From the NCBI GenBank assembly GCA_026129765.1, contig JAHCHP010000028.1:1-36032 (forward strand): a stretch of DNA of 36,032 bases, in the 5' to 3' direction. Numbering within the stretch: position 1 is the stretch's first letter; every line of letters starts with the position of its first letter. Origin of the DNA: Fimbriimonadia bacterium. Lineage in GTDB: Bacteria; Armatimonadota; Fimbriimonadia; Fimbriimonadales; GBS-DC. The notes beneath the pieces are model-generated. The model was not told where the DNA came from and searched no databases. It worked only from the letters and a program-made list of their open reading frames with translations. Made by a program: the position numbers and the translations under genes. Positions 1 to 7,501 of this stretch are shown piece after piece.

Positions 1-401
1 ATGGCACTTTTTTGGATAATATGCTGAAACATCAAACCGGGCTGTTTAACACGGAAGCGCGGATTGGCGCGGAGATGTTTCCCGCCAATGTGCTGGTGGT
101 GGAGGGGGTGGAAGAGACCTTAAATAAGTATTTTTTGATCCCAAAACCGACTGCCGAAGAGCGGGGTTCGTATAATAGCCACCAAACGGTAAAGCCCTTG
201 GCGCTGTGCGAATATTTGATCCAGCTTTGCACGGTGGCAGGCGCGGCGGTATTAGACCCCTTTCTGGGCAGCGGCACAACGATAGTGGCAGCGCGCAATT
301 TGGGACGCCGGTATGTGGGTATCGATATCAACCCTGAATATGTGGAGATCGCGCATCGGCGTTTGCAGGAACTGCCGCTATCGCTGGCTGCGGATGGGTG
401 A
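1..401 (+). CDS. DNA methyltransferase (N4/N6 type), C-terminal part, 5' truncated by window edge
   Basis: The reading frame is open to the left edge, so the start lies outside; a TTG at 12 is only an internal codon. The visible ~133 residues hold HQTVKPLALCEYLI, which precedes the SAM-binding loop in this family, then VLDPFLGSGTT (motif I, FxGxG) and GRRYVGIDINPEY, where the acidic residue would contact SAM ribose. Motif I at the C-terminus is the order of beta-class amino-methyltransferases, so the catalytic (D/N/S)PP(Y/W) motif should lie upstream of the window. The family transfers a methyl group from SAM to adenine N6 or cytosine N4 in DNA. Whether a restriction partner exists cannot be seen; the next gene is convergent and unrelated. 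Confidence 0.88.
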   Translation, partial: GTFLDNMLKHQTGLFNTEARIGAEMFPANVLVVEGVEETLNKYFLIPKPTAEERGSYNSHQTVKPLALCEYLIQLCTVAGAAVLDPFLGSGTTIVAARNLGRRYVGIDINPEYVEIAHRRLQELPLSLAADG

Positions 402-402
402 A

Positions 403-431
403 GGGGCAGACCCAACACAGAAGTCTGCCCC
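403..431. terminator. Inverted repeat between convergent genes, possible bidirectional terminator
   Basis: GGGGCAGAC (403-411) and GTCTGCCCC (423-431) form a perfect 9-bp stem with an 11-nt loop, placed between the methyltransferase stop and the arsM stop. There is no T-run on either side, so it may instead act as an RNA-end stabilising hairpin. Confidence 0.55.
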
Positions 432-449
432 CGATTAGACCGGCACTTC

Positions 450-1292
450 TTAAGCGGGTTTCACGGCTTGAATCGAACTGCTGGTGAAGCGCGACGCCAA
501 TTCTGAGGCGACTTCGCGCGGCAACGATTGAACCGATTCGGGAATTTCTACCATCGCGTCTTCCAGCGTGTACCGGTAGACTGGCTGCACCTCCACCGCT
601 TCAAAGCCCGCTTCTGTCAAATGGCGTTCATACTCGCTTTTGGTAGGCGCGCCGGCGATACATCCCGCCCAACTAAGCGCGTCGCGGACCTGCGCCTCAG
701 AAACCGGCAGCCCTTCTAAATCGGGGTCCACCACAATATCCGAGACCGCCAAGCGTCCTCCCGGCTTCAAAACGCGGTACGCCTCGCTCAAGACATCGCC
801 TTTATTGGGCGCAAGGTTGATCACGCAGTTAGAGATAATCACATCCACGCTGTTGTCGGGCAGGGGCAGCGCTTCGATATCGCCTTTCAAAAACTGGACA
901 TTTTCGACGCCCGCTTTGGCAGCATTTTGACGCGCCAGTTCCAGCATGCTGTCGGTCATGTCCACGCCGTAAACGTAGCCTTCTGCGCCCACACGCTTCG
1001 CTGCCAACATCACATCTAATCCGCCGCCAGACCCTAAATCCAGAACGACTTCGCCAGGTTTTAAGCTGGCAAGCGCGATGGGATTACCGCAGCCACGGGT
1101 AACTTGGGCAATTTCTTCCGGCACCAGCCTCAGATAGTCGCCCGAATAGAGTTTTTCGCTGCAGGCGCAGGAACTTTCGCCGCCACAGCAGCCACTGCTG
1201 GTCTGAGCCGTTTTCCCCAACTGCGAATCGGCGAACGCGCCATAATGAGCCTTCACGGCTTCCTTGATCTGTACGTCTTTCGTTTGATTCAT
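450..1292 (-). CDS. arsM: Arsenite S-adenosylmethionine methyltransferase ArsM
   Basis: Methylates As(III) with SAM in the cytoplasm, giving methylated and eventually volatile arsenicals. The 280-residue protein has the SAM loop [10 protein letters not shown] (84-93) and the three cysteines expected to bind arsenic: C68 in RGCGNP, C156 in SNCVINL and C211 in WAGCIAG. An extra cysteine-rich stretch (CC at 35-36, CAC at 42-44) precedes them, as in many bacterial ArsM. I chose ATG 1292 because GGAGGA lies 4 nt upstream. The longer frame to 1337 would translate through the operator at 1305-1324. It lies 87 nt downstream of arsR on the same strand and is probably co-regulated. No arsenite pump or arsenate reductase is present in the window. 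Confidence 0.95.
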   Translation of the reverse strand: MNQTKDVQIKEAVKAHYGAFADSQLGKTAQTSSGCCGGESSCACSEKLYSGDYLRLVPEEIAQVTRGCGNPIALASLKPGEVVLDLGSGGGLDVMLAAKRVGAEGYVYGVDMTDSMLELARQNAAKAGVENVQFLKGDIEALPLPDNSVDVIISNCVINLAPNKGDVLSEAYRVLKPGGRLAVSDIVVDPDLEGLPVSEAQVRDALSWAGCIAGAPTKSEYERHLTEAGFEAVEVQPVYRYTLEDAMVEIPESVQSLPREVASELASRFTSSSIQAVKPA

Positions 1293-1304
1293 TGTGTCCT
1301 CCAT

Positions 1305-1324
1305 ATATTGACAATCATCAATAT
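1305..1324. promoter_or_regulatory. ArsR operator copy 2, in front of arsM
   Basis: The 20-mer ATATTGACAATCATCAATAT has 7-nt inverted arms (ATATTGA and TCAATAT on the opposite strand) around a 6-nt centre. It is the exact reverse complement of the 20-mer at 1761-1780. It ends 2 nt upstream of the arsM Shine-Dalgarno, so bound ArsR would block transcription entering arsM. ArsR/SmtB operators are typically TTGA-N6-TCAA-like dyads. Confidence 0.85.
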
Positions 1325-1379
1325 GTTGATTGCTCATGAAGCGCGACTCTGTTTGCGCTTGAGCAAAATCGAATAGGGT

Positions 1380-1739
1380 TTAGTCGGTTTCTGGCGTCAG
1401 CAGAGTTGACAAGTGTTCTTTCAATCGTCGGAGCGGTTCCGGTCTGATCGAGTAGAATGCCCAAATCCCGCGCCGTTCTACTTGCAGAAACCCTGCATCC
1501 AGCAGTAACCTCAAATGATGCGAAACGGTCGGCTGTTTGATGGGCAGCAGGCTCTGCAGATCGCACACGCACACCGGCTGTTTTTCGCCCGCCAGCACAT
1601 GAAGAATTTGCAGGCGAACTGGATGCGCTGCCATCTCAAAGAGATCGCTGATTCTTTGCGCTTCCTCCGGTTCGATGACGCGCTGAGGCTCAAAACAACA
1701 GCAGCAGTTAGCCTGCAGATTCAACAGATTTCGCTTCAT
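1380..1739 (-). CDS. arsR: ArsR/SmtB-family arsenic-responsive repressor
   Basis: A 119-residue winged-helix repressor. The N-terminus carries four consecutive cysteines (C12-C15). The family segment PVCVCDLQ supplies C57 and C59, and the recognition helix region reads KQPTVSHHLRLL. Having both an N-terminal cysteine cluster and the CVCDL cysteines suggests As(III) could be bound by either the E. coli-type or the Corynebacterium-type site. ATG 1739 is preferred over GTG 1757 because a TTGACA/TATACT promoter places the transcript start at about 1741-1739, making the mRNA leaderless; no Shine-Dalgarno is visible. It probably represses itself and arsM through two identical operators. Confidence 0.93.
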   Translation of the reverse strand: MKRNLLNLQANCCCCFEPQRVIEPEEAQRISDLFEMAAHPVRLQILHVLAGEKQPVCVCDLQSLLPIKQPTVSHHLRLLLDAGFLQVERRGIWAFYSIRPEPLRRLKEHLSTLLTPETD

Positions 1740-1747
1740 ACAGGGAT

Positions 1748-1777
1748 AGTATACCACATTATATTGATGATTGTCAA
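1748..1777 (-). promoter_or_regulatory. arsR promoter (TTGACA / 18 bp / TATACT)
   Basis: On the minus strand TTGACA (1777-1772) and TATACT (1753-1748) are separated by 18 bp. Six to seven bases after the -10 comes the arsR ATG at 1739, so transcription is predicted to start on or next to the start codon. The -35 lies inside the operator at 1761-1780. Confidence 0.85.
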
Positions 1778-1780
1778 TAT
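1761..1780. promoter_or_regulatory. ArsR operator copy 1, over the arsR -35 element
   Basis: ATATTGATGATTGTCAATAT is a dyad with 7-nt arms and a 6-nt centre. It overlaps the -35 hexamer of arsR, the expected place for autorepression, and is identical in opposite orientation to the copy at 1305-1324. Confidence 0.88.
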
Positions 1781-1851
1781 GTTGAGCATTTTTTCGAAAA
1801 TTTCAACGTTTTGGCTGGGGAGCATCTCTTAGGGAGAGTTTTTCTACAGCT

Positions 1852-2003
1852 GATGCCTCGGCTCCGCTCGGTATGACAGAACCCCCTTCCCAGCCTTCCC
1901 CCTGCGAGCAAGGGGAAGGAGCAGCCTGTTACTGTCACCCTGAGCGAAGCCGAAGGGTCTGCTCTTCAATCATCTGGATTCCGGCGCGCGCGAGAATGAC
2001 GGG
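1852..2003. repeat. Cluster of four dispersed intergenic repeat units
   Basis: The 340-nt space between arsR and the next gene holds no credible gene. It contains four short repeats that recur elsewhere in the window. A at 1852-1878 (GATGCCTCGGCTCCGCTCGG followed by TATGACA) recurs at 27004 and, inverted, at 32816. D at 1882-1922 is a CCTTCCCC/GGGGAAGG hairpin that recurs at 27512. B at 1933-1962 (TGTCACCCTGAGCG...) recurs at 27039. C at 1976-2003 (GGATTCCGGCG...GAATGACGG) recurs at 7947. An ORF across the cluster is an artefact of the repeats. Confidence 0.8.
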
Positions 2004-2097
2004 TTTGCCTTGTTTGCCCTCCAAAAGACTGTTTCCTTCTCAGTTTGGAACCCCATTCCGAGTAAAGAGGTAAAATGAATGGAGACGGGACTATGAA

Positions 2098-3909
2098 ATG
2101 AAAATCGATGTGCAGATGGATGAACCTGATTTGCCCGTGAAAGAAGAGCATCCGCCCGATTTATGGCGCGTGCTGCGCGTGGTTCAGGACTATGTGAAGC
2201 GAATCGGCAGGACGATTGCCGTAGGGGGCAGCGCGTTCGCGTTTGGCATTGCCTTCATGATTTTCATGGGCAAATTCATCACGAATGGTTTCTCTGCTCG
2301 CGGTTTAGTCGATACCGATTTTGTTGCTTCAGCCCCCTTGTCGTTCGGGATTTTATCTGCTGGTATTGTCGCTTTTGGCAATGTGGCAGTGGGCGTACTT
2401 TCGGTGGGCAATGTTTCTTTGGGGCTTGTCTCGCTGGGAAACGTATCGTGCGGGCTGCTTTTGGCGGTGGGGAATGCCGCTTTAGGAACAATCGCGGTAG
2501 GGAATGCGGCGACGGGCATTTTAGCGATAGGGAATCAAGCGCGCGGGCTGATCGCCATCGGACAGAACGCGAAAGGCGTCATCGCCATCGGGCAAAACGC
2601 GAAGGGCGCGTTGGTATTGGCGAGAAAAGGCGAGGGCGAGCATGTGTTGGATATGGAGCGTCAAGACCCCAAAGCGGTCCAGTTCTTTTTGCGTTTCTTT
2701 CCCCGCCTGCGCCCTGCCTTTGGGATGCCAGAGCCTCTCTTCCGCAAACAAGCGCTTCAAGTGTTTCATGAGGAAAAGGATGCGGACCTCTACGACCGTT
2801 TTTTGAGTGAGGATGAGAGCGAAGCGGCTGTGCAAACCGCCGCCGTGCTGGGCGACGCGATGGTTCCTCAACTCTTGGAATGGCTGAATGACCGCCAGCC
2901 TCGTGTACGGCAGTGCGCTGCGGATGCCCTCAAGCGAATTGGGGGGCAGGCAGTGGCAGAGGGATTGCGTGTATTGTTAAAACGAAAAATGGGCTGGCGC
3001 GATAAATTGCGATGGTTGGGCGGCAAGACGCCCGGCAGAGAGGAACTGCTCTTCACCATTGCGGAGATCGCAGACGCGACCGGCGATTTGGAACTGCTGA
3101 ATCTCTTGAACCAAAAAAACGTTGCCACACCAGGTCAACAGCGCTCTTTCAACCTGCTTCTGCGAGCATCCATCGGATTGGTTAACAACATCCGGGATGG
3201 TCAATCGTTAGAACTTCTCTCTACGCCCTTTACCGATTTTATATGGGTGATGCAGAGCGCGAAACGCCCCACCATGCATTGGCTGCCTCCCGAACCGCAA
3301 ATCATCGACTTTTTGGAGAGCGCGCTGGATAAGTTTGACGAGCAGGCATCGCCCGAGGGGGTGGGCGCGTTGGCTGCCACTTTTCGCAATACCTTGGTTG
3401 CGCCGAGATGGGTCTCTGGGGTAGCGGCTGGTTTCAGTCCCCAATGGGCCCAGTTCAAGATGGGCGCGCCGGAACCTGACTGGAGAAAATCGCAACCGGT
3501 CGACCGCCTGCGGAACGCTTTGATGAGCGCGCTCAAGCAGCTCAATCTACAGAACGAAATCGTTTTGACGCCGGACCAAATGCGGGTCATGACCGAACTG
3601 CTTCAAATGAATCAAGAGCCGGTGCTTCAAATCGCGCTCATTCTGTCGTCGCCTTATTGGGGCGATGCTCAAATTCACCGGTTGCTGCAACGCAAGCTGG
3701 ACCAAGCGCGTGGATGGACCGAATTGACCGAGATTATTCAGAAAGTAATGCCCGGCTTAGAGACGCGTTTGGCTCGTCTGAGCGACCGCAAAACATTGAT
3801 GCGAGCCGTGGACGAAACGGTCGAGACCCAGACATTGCTCCGAGCCGCCGATCAAGTTCAGAGCGATATTCCCAACGAGCAGCTGCTGAGAACGCAGAAT
3901 TCAGAATGA
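2098..3909 (+). CDS. Membrane protein with decapeptide beta-solenoid and HEAT repeats, function unknown
   Basis: 603 residues. Residues 1-38 look cytosolic, followed by one likely membrane helix (about 39-60). Residues 81-178 hold about nine ten-residue repeats with consensus A-(V/I)-G-(N/Q)-x-A-x-G-(L/V/I)-(I/L), for example AIGQNAKGVI. Glycine every five residues suggests a right-handed beta-solenoid or a glycine-zipper membrane sheet. Residues about 244-300 are HEAT-like helical pairs (VPQLLEWLNDRQPRVRQCAA), and the rest is helical. The last ~41 residues nearly duplicate the tail of the next protein. The start at 2098 follows a GGTAAAAT -10-like box at 2069-2076 and a weak GGAG. It is the first gene of a three-gene operon (ATGA overlap). 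I do not recognise a named family; a membrane-anchored scaffold is inferred. Confidence 0.82.
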   Translation: MKIDVQMDEPDLPVKEEHPPDLWRVLRVVQDYVKRIGRTIAVGGSAFAFGIAFMIFMGKFITNGFSARGLVDTDFVASAPLSFGILSAGIVAFGNVAVGVLSVGNVSLGLVSLGNVSCGLLLAVGNAALGTIAVGNAATGILAIGNQARGLIAIGQNAKGVIAIGQNAKGALVLARKGEGEHVLDMERQDPKAVQFFLRFFPRLRPAFGMPEPLFRKQALQVFHEEKDADLYDRFLSEDESEAAVQTAAVLGDAMVPQLLEWLNDRQPRVRQCAADALKRIGGQAVAEGLRVLLKRKMGWRDKLRWLGGKTPGREELLFTIAEIADATGDLELLNLLNQKNVATPGQQRSFNLLLRASIGLVNNIRDGQSLELLSTPFTDFIWVMQSAKRPTMHWLPPEPQIIDFLESALDKFDEQASPEGVGALAATFRNTLVAPRWVSGVAAGFSPQWAQFKMGAPEPDWRKSQPVDRLRNALMSALKQLNLQNEIVLTPDQMRVMTELLQMNQEPVLQIALILSSPYWGDAQIHRLLQRKLDQARGWTELTEIIQKVMPGLETRLARLSDRKTLMRAVDETVETQTLLRAADQVQSDIPNEQLLRTQNSE

Positions 3910-5183
3910 GGAAAAAGTTAGTGTCCGACCATCACGCCAAAAGGGTTCTGAATTCCTCCTCTTCGGATTCTCGCAAAAGCTTGTTCCTGCTCTTCAGCAA
4001 TGAAGCGGCGCCTCCAGAAGAGTGCATTGAGGCGGCATTGCAAGCAGGCGATCCAGCCGTTCCATGGCTGATTCACTGGCTGGTAGATCAAGAGGAGCGA
4101 GTGGAAACGCTGTCGATGGAAGCCCTCAAGCGAAGCAGCAGTCCCTTGGTAGAGCAGGAACTCTCCAAGCGTATTTTGGCATTATGCGAACAGGCAAGCA
4201 GGCAAGTCTCTAACTCTGGCGATGATTATTATAAGGTGTTGAAGCATATCGAGCGAATGATGACGATTCTTCAGACCAAACCCAGCGAATATGCCGCGCA
4301 GACCTTTATCACGCTCATCAAATCGCCTGTGGTTGAAATATCGTCCCAAGCCATCATGGCAGTGAAGAGTATGCAGGATATGTCTGCAGCAGATACTTTG
4401 GTGGAAGCCTTGATCGAGAAAGAGAGCGTGTCCCCTTACCGGAACCTGACGAACTTGGAGTTTCGAAGCCCCACTATACTCATCGCCATGGTTTGGGCAG
4501 GGATTGGGGGCGTTTTATCGCTAATTTTCTTGACGATGTGGTTGATATCTGGTTTTGTGGATAGTGAGGCGTTGATTGCGACAGGCATCTTTGGTTTTAC
4601 CGCTGTTTGTTCATGGTTTTTGGGGCTGTTTTTAAGAAGAAATTCGCTCAGACGCTTTCGCCAGGTTTCGGTCGATGCGCTGACGGTACTGCAATCGCCC
4701 AAAGCGATAGGACCGCTGCTTCATTGTATGCGCGATCCACGTTTGTTCCAGGCAGCGCGCAACGCGTTGGAACCGCTCCTGAGAGATTTGACGGAAGAGT
4801 CCACGCCCGCGCTGACCCCTGAACAGATACGGACATTGAGGAATCTCAGTATTATCCAAGAAAAAAATTTTCAATCAGAGTCTTTCAATCGGGCTTCACC
4901 CCGCTTCGAAGAGGTCGTTCTCCGATCCCTGCCCCTATTGGGCGATGAAGAGACGCTTATCTTCGTTGAGCAGTACGCGCAGTATGAAGGCATCCCCATG
5001 GAGTTGCGTTCGTTGGCGAGCGAGATATTGCCCGCCCTTCAGCAGGGCGTAGAGAAGCGTTCTCATCGCAAGACGCTTTTAAGAGCCGCCTCTCAGGATC
5101 AAGAAAACCAGACGCTGCTTCGAGCCGCCGATCAGGTTCAGAACGAGATACCCAACGAACAGCTGATGAGGAGCCAAGAATGA
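3906..5183 (+). CDS. HEAT-like repeat protein with two central membrane helices, function unknown
   Basis: 425 residues starting at ATG 3906, which overlaps the upstream TGA (ATGA) and implies translational coupling; a longer frame to 3657 lies inside the preceding gene and is rejected. Residues ~35-175 are HEAT-like helical repeats (AVPWLIHWLVDQEERVETLSMEAL), residues ~188-215 and ~222-244 are two membrane helices, and HEAT-like repeats resume at ~255-385 (AIGPLLHCMRDPRLFQAARNAL). Residues 388-425 repeat the motif TLLRAA twice and end with DQVQNEIPNEQLMRSQE, nearly identical to the tail of the neighbouring protein. The two proteins probably work together or bind the same partner. No enzymatic motif was seen. 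Confidence 0.83.
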   Translation: MRKKLVSDHHAKRVLNSSSSDSRKSLFLLFSNEAAPPEECIEAALQAGDPAVPWLIHWLVDQEERVETLSMEALKRSSSPLVEQELSKRILALCEQASRQVSNSGDDYYKVLKHIERMMTILQTKPSEYAAQTFITLIKSPVVEISSQAIMAVKSMQDMSAADTLVEALIEKESVSPYRNLTNLEFRSPTILIAMVWAGIGGVLSLIFLTMWLISGFVDSEALIATGIFGFTAVCSWFLGLFLRRNSLRRFRQVSVDALTVLQSPKAIGPLLHCMRDPRLFQAARNALEPLLRDLTEESTPALTPEQIRTLRNLSIIQEKNFQSESFNRASPRFEEVVLRSLPLLGDEETLIFVEQYAQYEGIPMELRSLASEILPALQQGVEKRSHRKTLLRAASQDQENQTLLRAADQVQNEIPNEQLMRSQE

Positions 5184-6166
5184 ACGAGGATTTCTCTACT
5201 GAACCGATAACGCCTGTGGACGTCGAATCGATTATGGATGCCCGATTTTATAAACCGGACCCCGGACCGCTCGCCACGGAGCGAGTCGCGAGCCTGACCT
5301 TGAATGACAAAAAGCGCGATAAATCGCTGGTGGTTCGCGTGACCTTTCCCAAAGAACCGGGGAAATACCCGCTGATTACCTTTTCACACGGCGCGAGCGG
5401 TTCCAAAGACGGCAATGTCAGCCTTGCCTACTATTGGGCGAGCCATGGCTATTGCGTGGTTCAGCCCACTCACGAGGACTCGTTGGCTTTGCGAACGCCC
5501 GAACAGCGGCGCCAATTCCGGTCTCTGGAAGAGTTCGTTCGGAAAGAGGCGTTTACCGCCTGGCGTTCGCGCGCGCTGGATATCCAATTTTTGTTGAACA
5601 GTTTGAAGGAGTTGGAAGCAGGCGCGGAAGGACTGAAGGGCAAAATCGATTCCGAGCGCATCGGGGTCGGCGGACATTCGTTTGGTTCGCATACCAGCCT
5701 GTTGATTGCCGGCGCGAAACTCGCGGGCGCGGCTTCCATCGGTTTATCGGACCCGCGCCCAAAAGCCTTTTTTCTGTTAAGTCCTCAAGGTCCAGACGGA
5801 CTGTTGGGGCGCGATTCCTACAAGCCCATCACGCGCCCTGTCTTGGCGATCACTGGTTCCAAAGATACCAGCGCGGTTACCAGTATGACGCCTGAGAGCC
5901 GCAAGCAAGCCTATGAGTTGATGGCTCCCGGCGATAAATATTTGGTTTGGATCGAGGGCGCGTACCATGGTTTTGGCGGAATCACGGGAACCGCGCGCTA
6001 CACGGGGGCAGGTCCCGAAAACCTAAGCCATCAAAAATATGTGAAAAGCAGCTCGCTTGCGTTTTGGGATGCCTATTTGAAACGCGACGCGCAAGCCAAA
6101 GCGTGGCTGCAATCGGATGAATTGAAGCGCGCTTCCAAAGGTGAAGCCAATCTCCAGTGGAAATAG
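5180..6166 (+). CDS. Alpha/beta-hydrolase (PAF acetylhydrolase / dienelactone hydrolase-like)
   Basis: 328 residues, cytosolic, no signal peptide. The fold is marked by the oxyanion-region motif FSHGASGS (68-75), the nucleophile elbow GGHSFGS with Ser167, the acid Asp229 in ITGSKDTS and His263 in EGAYHGFGG, so a full Ser-Asp-His triad is present. Such enzymes hydrolyse esters or lactones; the substrate cannot be predicted. The ATG at 5180 overlaps the stop of the upstream HEAT protein (ATGA), making this the third gene of the membrane-scaffold operon. The TTGAAA/TATAAT promoter starts just after it, so the operon probably ends here. Confidence 0.87.
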   Translation: MNEDFSTEPITPVDVESIMDARFYKPDPGPLATERVASLTLNDKKRDKSLVVRVTFPKEPGKYPLITFSHGASGSKDGNVSLAYYWASHGYCVVQPTHEDSLALRTPEQRRQFRSLEEFVRKEAFTAWRSRALDIQFLLNSLKELEAGAEGLKGKIDSERIGVGGHSFGSHTSLLIAGAKLAGAASIGLSDPRPKAFFLLSPQGPDGLLGRDSYKPITRPVLAITGSKDTSAVTSMTPESRKQAYELMAPGDKYLVWIEGAYHGFGGITGTARYTGAGPENLSHQKYVKSSSLAFWDAYLKRDAQAKAWLQSDELKRASKGEANLQWK

Positions 6167-6180
6167 GGGGACGTGAATCG

Positions 6181-6208
6181 TTGAAAACCGCCGATTTTGT
6201 GATATAAT
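6181..6208 (+). promoter_or_regulatory. Promoter of the LuxR-type gene (TTGAAA / 16 bp / TATAAT)
   Basis: TTGAAA at 6181-6186 and TATAAT at 6203-6208 with TG one base before the -10 (TGATATAAT, an extended -10). Predicted transcription start is near 6215, giving a leader of about 50 nt. Confidence 0.8.
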
Positions 6209-6266
6209 ATCGTGACATTCTAATTTTTTGGCAGGGGCATTTCTGAAGTAGGAAGGGGTGGTCAAA

Positions 6267-7007
6267 GTGCAAAATACTCCTTTGAATGATTTGGAAGATC
6301 CGATTATTACCTTACAGAGCTGTGTTCGCAGGACCGAGTTATCGGGATTTCTGGAAGATGTGAGGCGGGTTTTGCCGTGTAAAATGGCGCTTCACTTTTC
6401 GGATACAGGCATGTTGGGCGGCATCGGGATCGCGCTGGCAGACTTCCAGCCAGAAGCGCGGCGCGCTGCCGATAAAAGCAACCCTTGGCAAGATAAGATG
6501 TCGATTGTTCGTCCCAGCGCAGCGCGGTTCAGCGACTATGTGCCAGAACGCTATCTTACTGGGTCGGGGCTGTATCAAGAGTGGCTGAAGCCTCGCGGGT
6601 TAAAACATGGCGCAATGATCGCCGCGCTCAGCGGCAAGCAGCCGATGGCATGGATCACGTTTTACCGGGAGATTCGCGACGGCGATTTCAACCGCGATCA
6701 GATGGAGTATCTTGTCCGGCTCCAGCGTCATTTTGAGGCAGCGGTTCACCGGCTGTTGAGAACCGAAGGATTGCCCAGCCGCAGCGAGTTGATCCGAAAA
6801 TTGGTGTCGGAGTGCCGCCTCAGCGCGCGCGAAGCCGAAATTTTGGAAGCGATTCTGGATGGCAAAACGAATGCGCAAATCGCGGAAGAGTATTTCATTG
6901 CGCGCAGCACCGTCAAAGTGCATGTGGAGCATATCTTAGCCAAAACCAACACCCATACCCGTTCAGAATTGGCGGGCTTGCTGTTGCAGTATCTTCCGTC
7001 TCGGTAA
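6267..7007 (+). CDS. LuxR-family transcriptional regulator with N-terminal sensor domain
   Basis: 246 residues. The C-terminus (about 185-240) is a typical LuxR/GerE helix-turn-helix: LSAREAEILEAILDGKTNAQIA, then RSTVKVHVEHILAKTNTHTRSEL. The N-terminal ~175 residues resemble a GAF-like sensor domain (WLKPRGLKHGAMIAALSG) with no phospho-acceptor receiver motif, so the signal is unknown. GTG 6267 is preferred over GTG 6258 because AGGAAGGGG at 6250-6258 is then correctly spaced (8 nt); at 6258 it would overlap the start. It has its own promoter. It may regulate the HEAT/hydrolase operon upstream or act elsewhere; no operator is evident. Confidence 0.85.
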   Translation: MQNTPLNDLEDPIITLQSCVRRTELSGFLEDVRRVLPCKMALHFSDTGMLGGIGIALADFQPEARRAADKSNPWQDKMSIVRPSAARFSDYVPERYLTGSGLYQEWLKPRGLKHGAMIAALSGKQPMAWITFYREIRDGDFNRDQMEYLVRLQRHFEAAVHRLLRTEGLPSRSELIRKLVSECRLSAREAEILEAILDGKTNAQIAEEYFIARSTVKVHVEHILAKTNTHTRSELAGLLLQYLPSR

Positions 7008-7017
7008 TTCCCCTTGT

Positions 7018-7072
7018 CATCGCGAATGTATTCGCGCCGATGGACGGCAAAGTCGCCCTTCGGCGGCTCGAC
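7018..7072 (+). repeat. Dispersed repeat family E, copy 1
   Basis: A ~55-nt unit containing GCCGATGGACGGCAAAGTCG followed by CCCTTCGGCGGCTC. It matches the reverse complement of 27154-27205 at most positions. It lies directly after the LuxR gene. The rest of the 275-nt gap to 7283 contains no gene; 7115-7142 may be a decayed family C unit. Confidence 0.7.
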
Positions 7073-7257
7073 ACAGGAGCGCAAGAGGCAATTGGATTTG
7101 TAAGGGCAGCAACTGACACAAAAGCGCGTATTCATGCGAACGCTGGAATCCAGAAAATAGACACTTTCGAGACGTTTCTTAGTAAAGCCCATAACCAGAG
7201 CATTGTCTTGGATGCGATTTATGAGCGGTCACTTCCACTCATTTTAACAGGTTAGTG

Positions 7258-7263
7258 TATAAT
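7258..7263 (+). promoter_or_regulatory. -10 element of the antitoxin-toxin pair
   Basis: TATAAT preceded by GTG, 19 nt before the antitoxin ATG, with GAGG at 7272-7275 as ribosome binding site. No good -35 was found at the usual distance. Confidence 0.6.
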
Positions 7264-7282
7264 ATGGATACGAGGCAATCGG

Positions 7283-7501
7283 ATGAAACTTTTGGGTAAA
7301 GCGCGTGTTGAAAATGGCAAAGTTGAACTGCCTGCCAATATCGAATTGGAAGAAGGAGCCCTTTACGATGTGATTCAGATGGGCGATGATCTTTTGTTGT
7401 CTCCTCCCTCTTCACCGACTAACCGCATGGAACGGATCGAGCAGCTTGCCAAGGAATCAATCCAAATGCACAAAAAAAGCTTAGAGGGATTAGCCAAGTG
7501 A
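7283..7501 (+). CDS. AbrB-like antitoxin of a Doc-type toxin-antitoxin pair
   Basis: 72 residues. The N-terminal ~40 residues (LGKARVENGKVELPANIELEEGA) resemble the swapped-hairpin AbrB/AF2212-like DNA-binding antitoxin fold; the C-terminal helix (NRMERIEQLAKESIQMHKKS) would be the toxin-binding segment. It precedes the Fic/Doc gene with a GTGA overlap, the classical antitoxin-first order. Antitoxins of this kind neutralise the toxin by direct binding and repress the shared promoter. The assignment rests on size, fold-like pattern and neighbour; it is not the classical Phd family. Confidence 0.75.
   Translation: MKLLGKARVENGKVELPANIELEEGALYDVIQMGDDLLLSPPSSPTNRMERIEQLAKESIQMHKKSLEGLAK

Noticed and set aside
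450..1337. Longer arsM from the codon at 1337
   Set aside because: The extension would translate the operator 1305-1324; GGAGGA and the ArsM homology support ATG 1292.
1852..2003. CRISPR array
   Set aside because: The repeats belong to different families, are not regularly spaced, and no cas gene is present.
1873..2073. 66-residue ORF after arsR
   Set aside because: It is the translation of dispersed repeats (PSPCEQGEGA, CHPERSRRV) and has no ribosome site.
3657..3905. 5' extension of the second HEAT protein frame
   Set aside because: It overlaps 250 nt of a well-supported gene in another frame; the ATGA overlap at 3906 gives a natural coupled start.
6812..7255. 147-residue ORF over the end of the LuxR gene and the gap
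   Set aside because: It is a shadow frame of the LuxR C-terminus running into repeat family E; no start signal.
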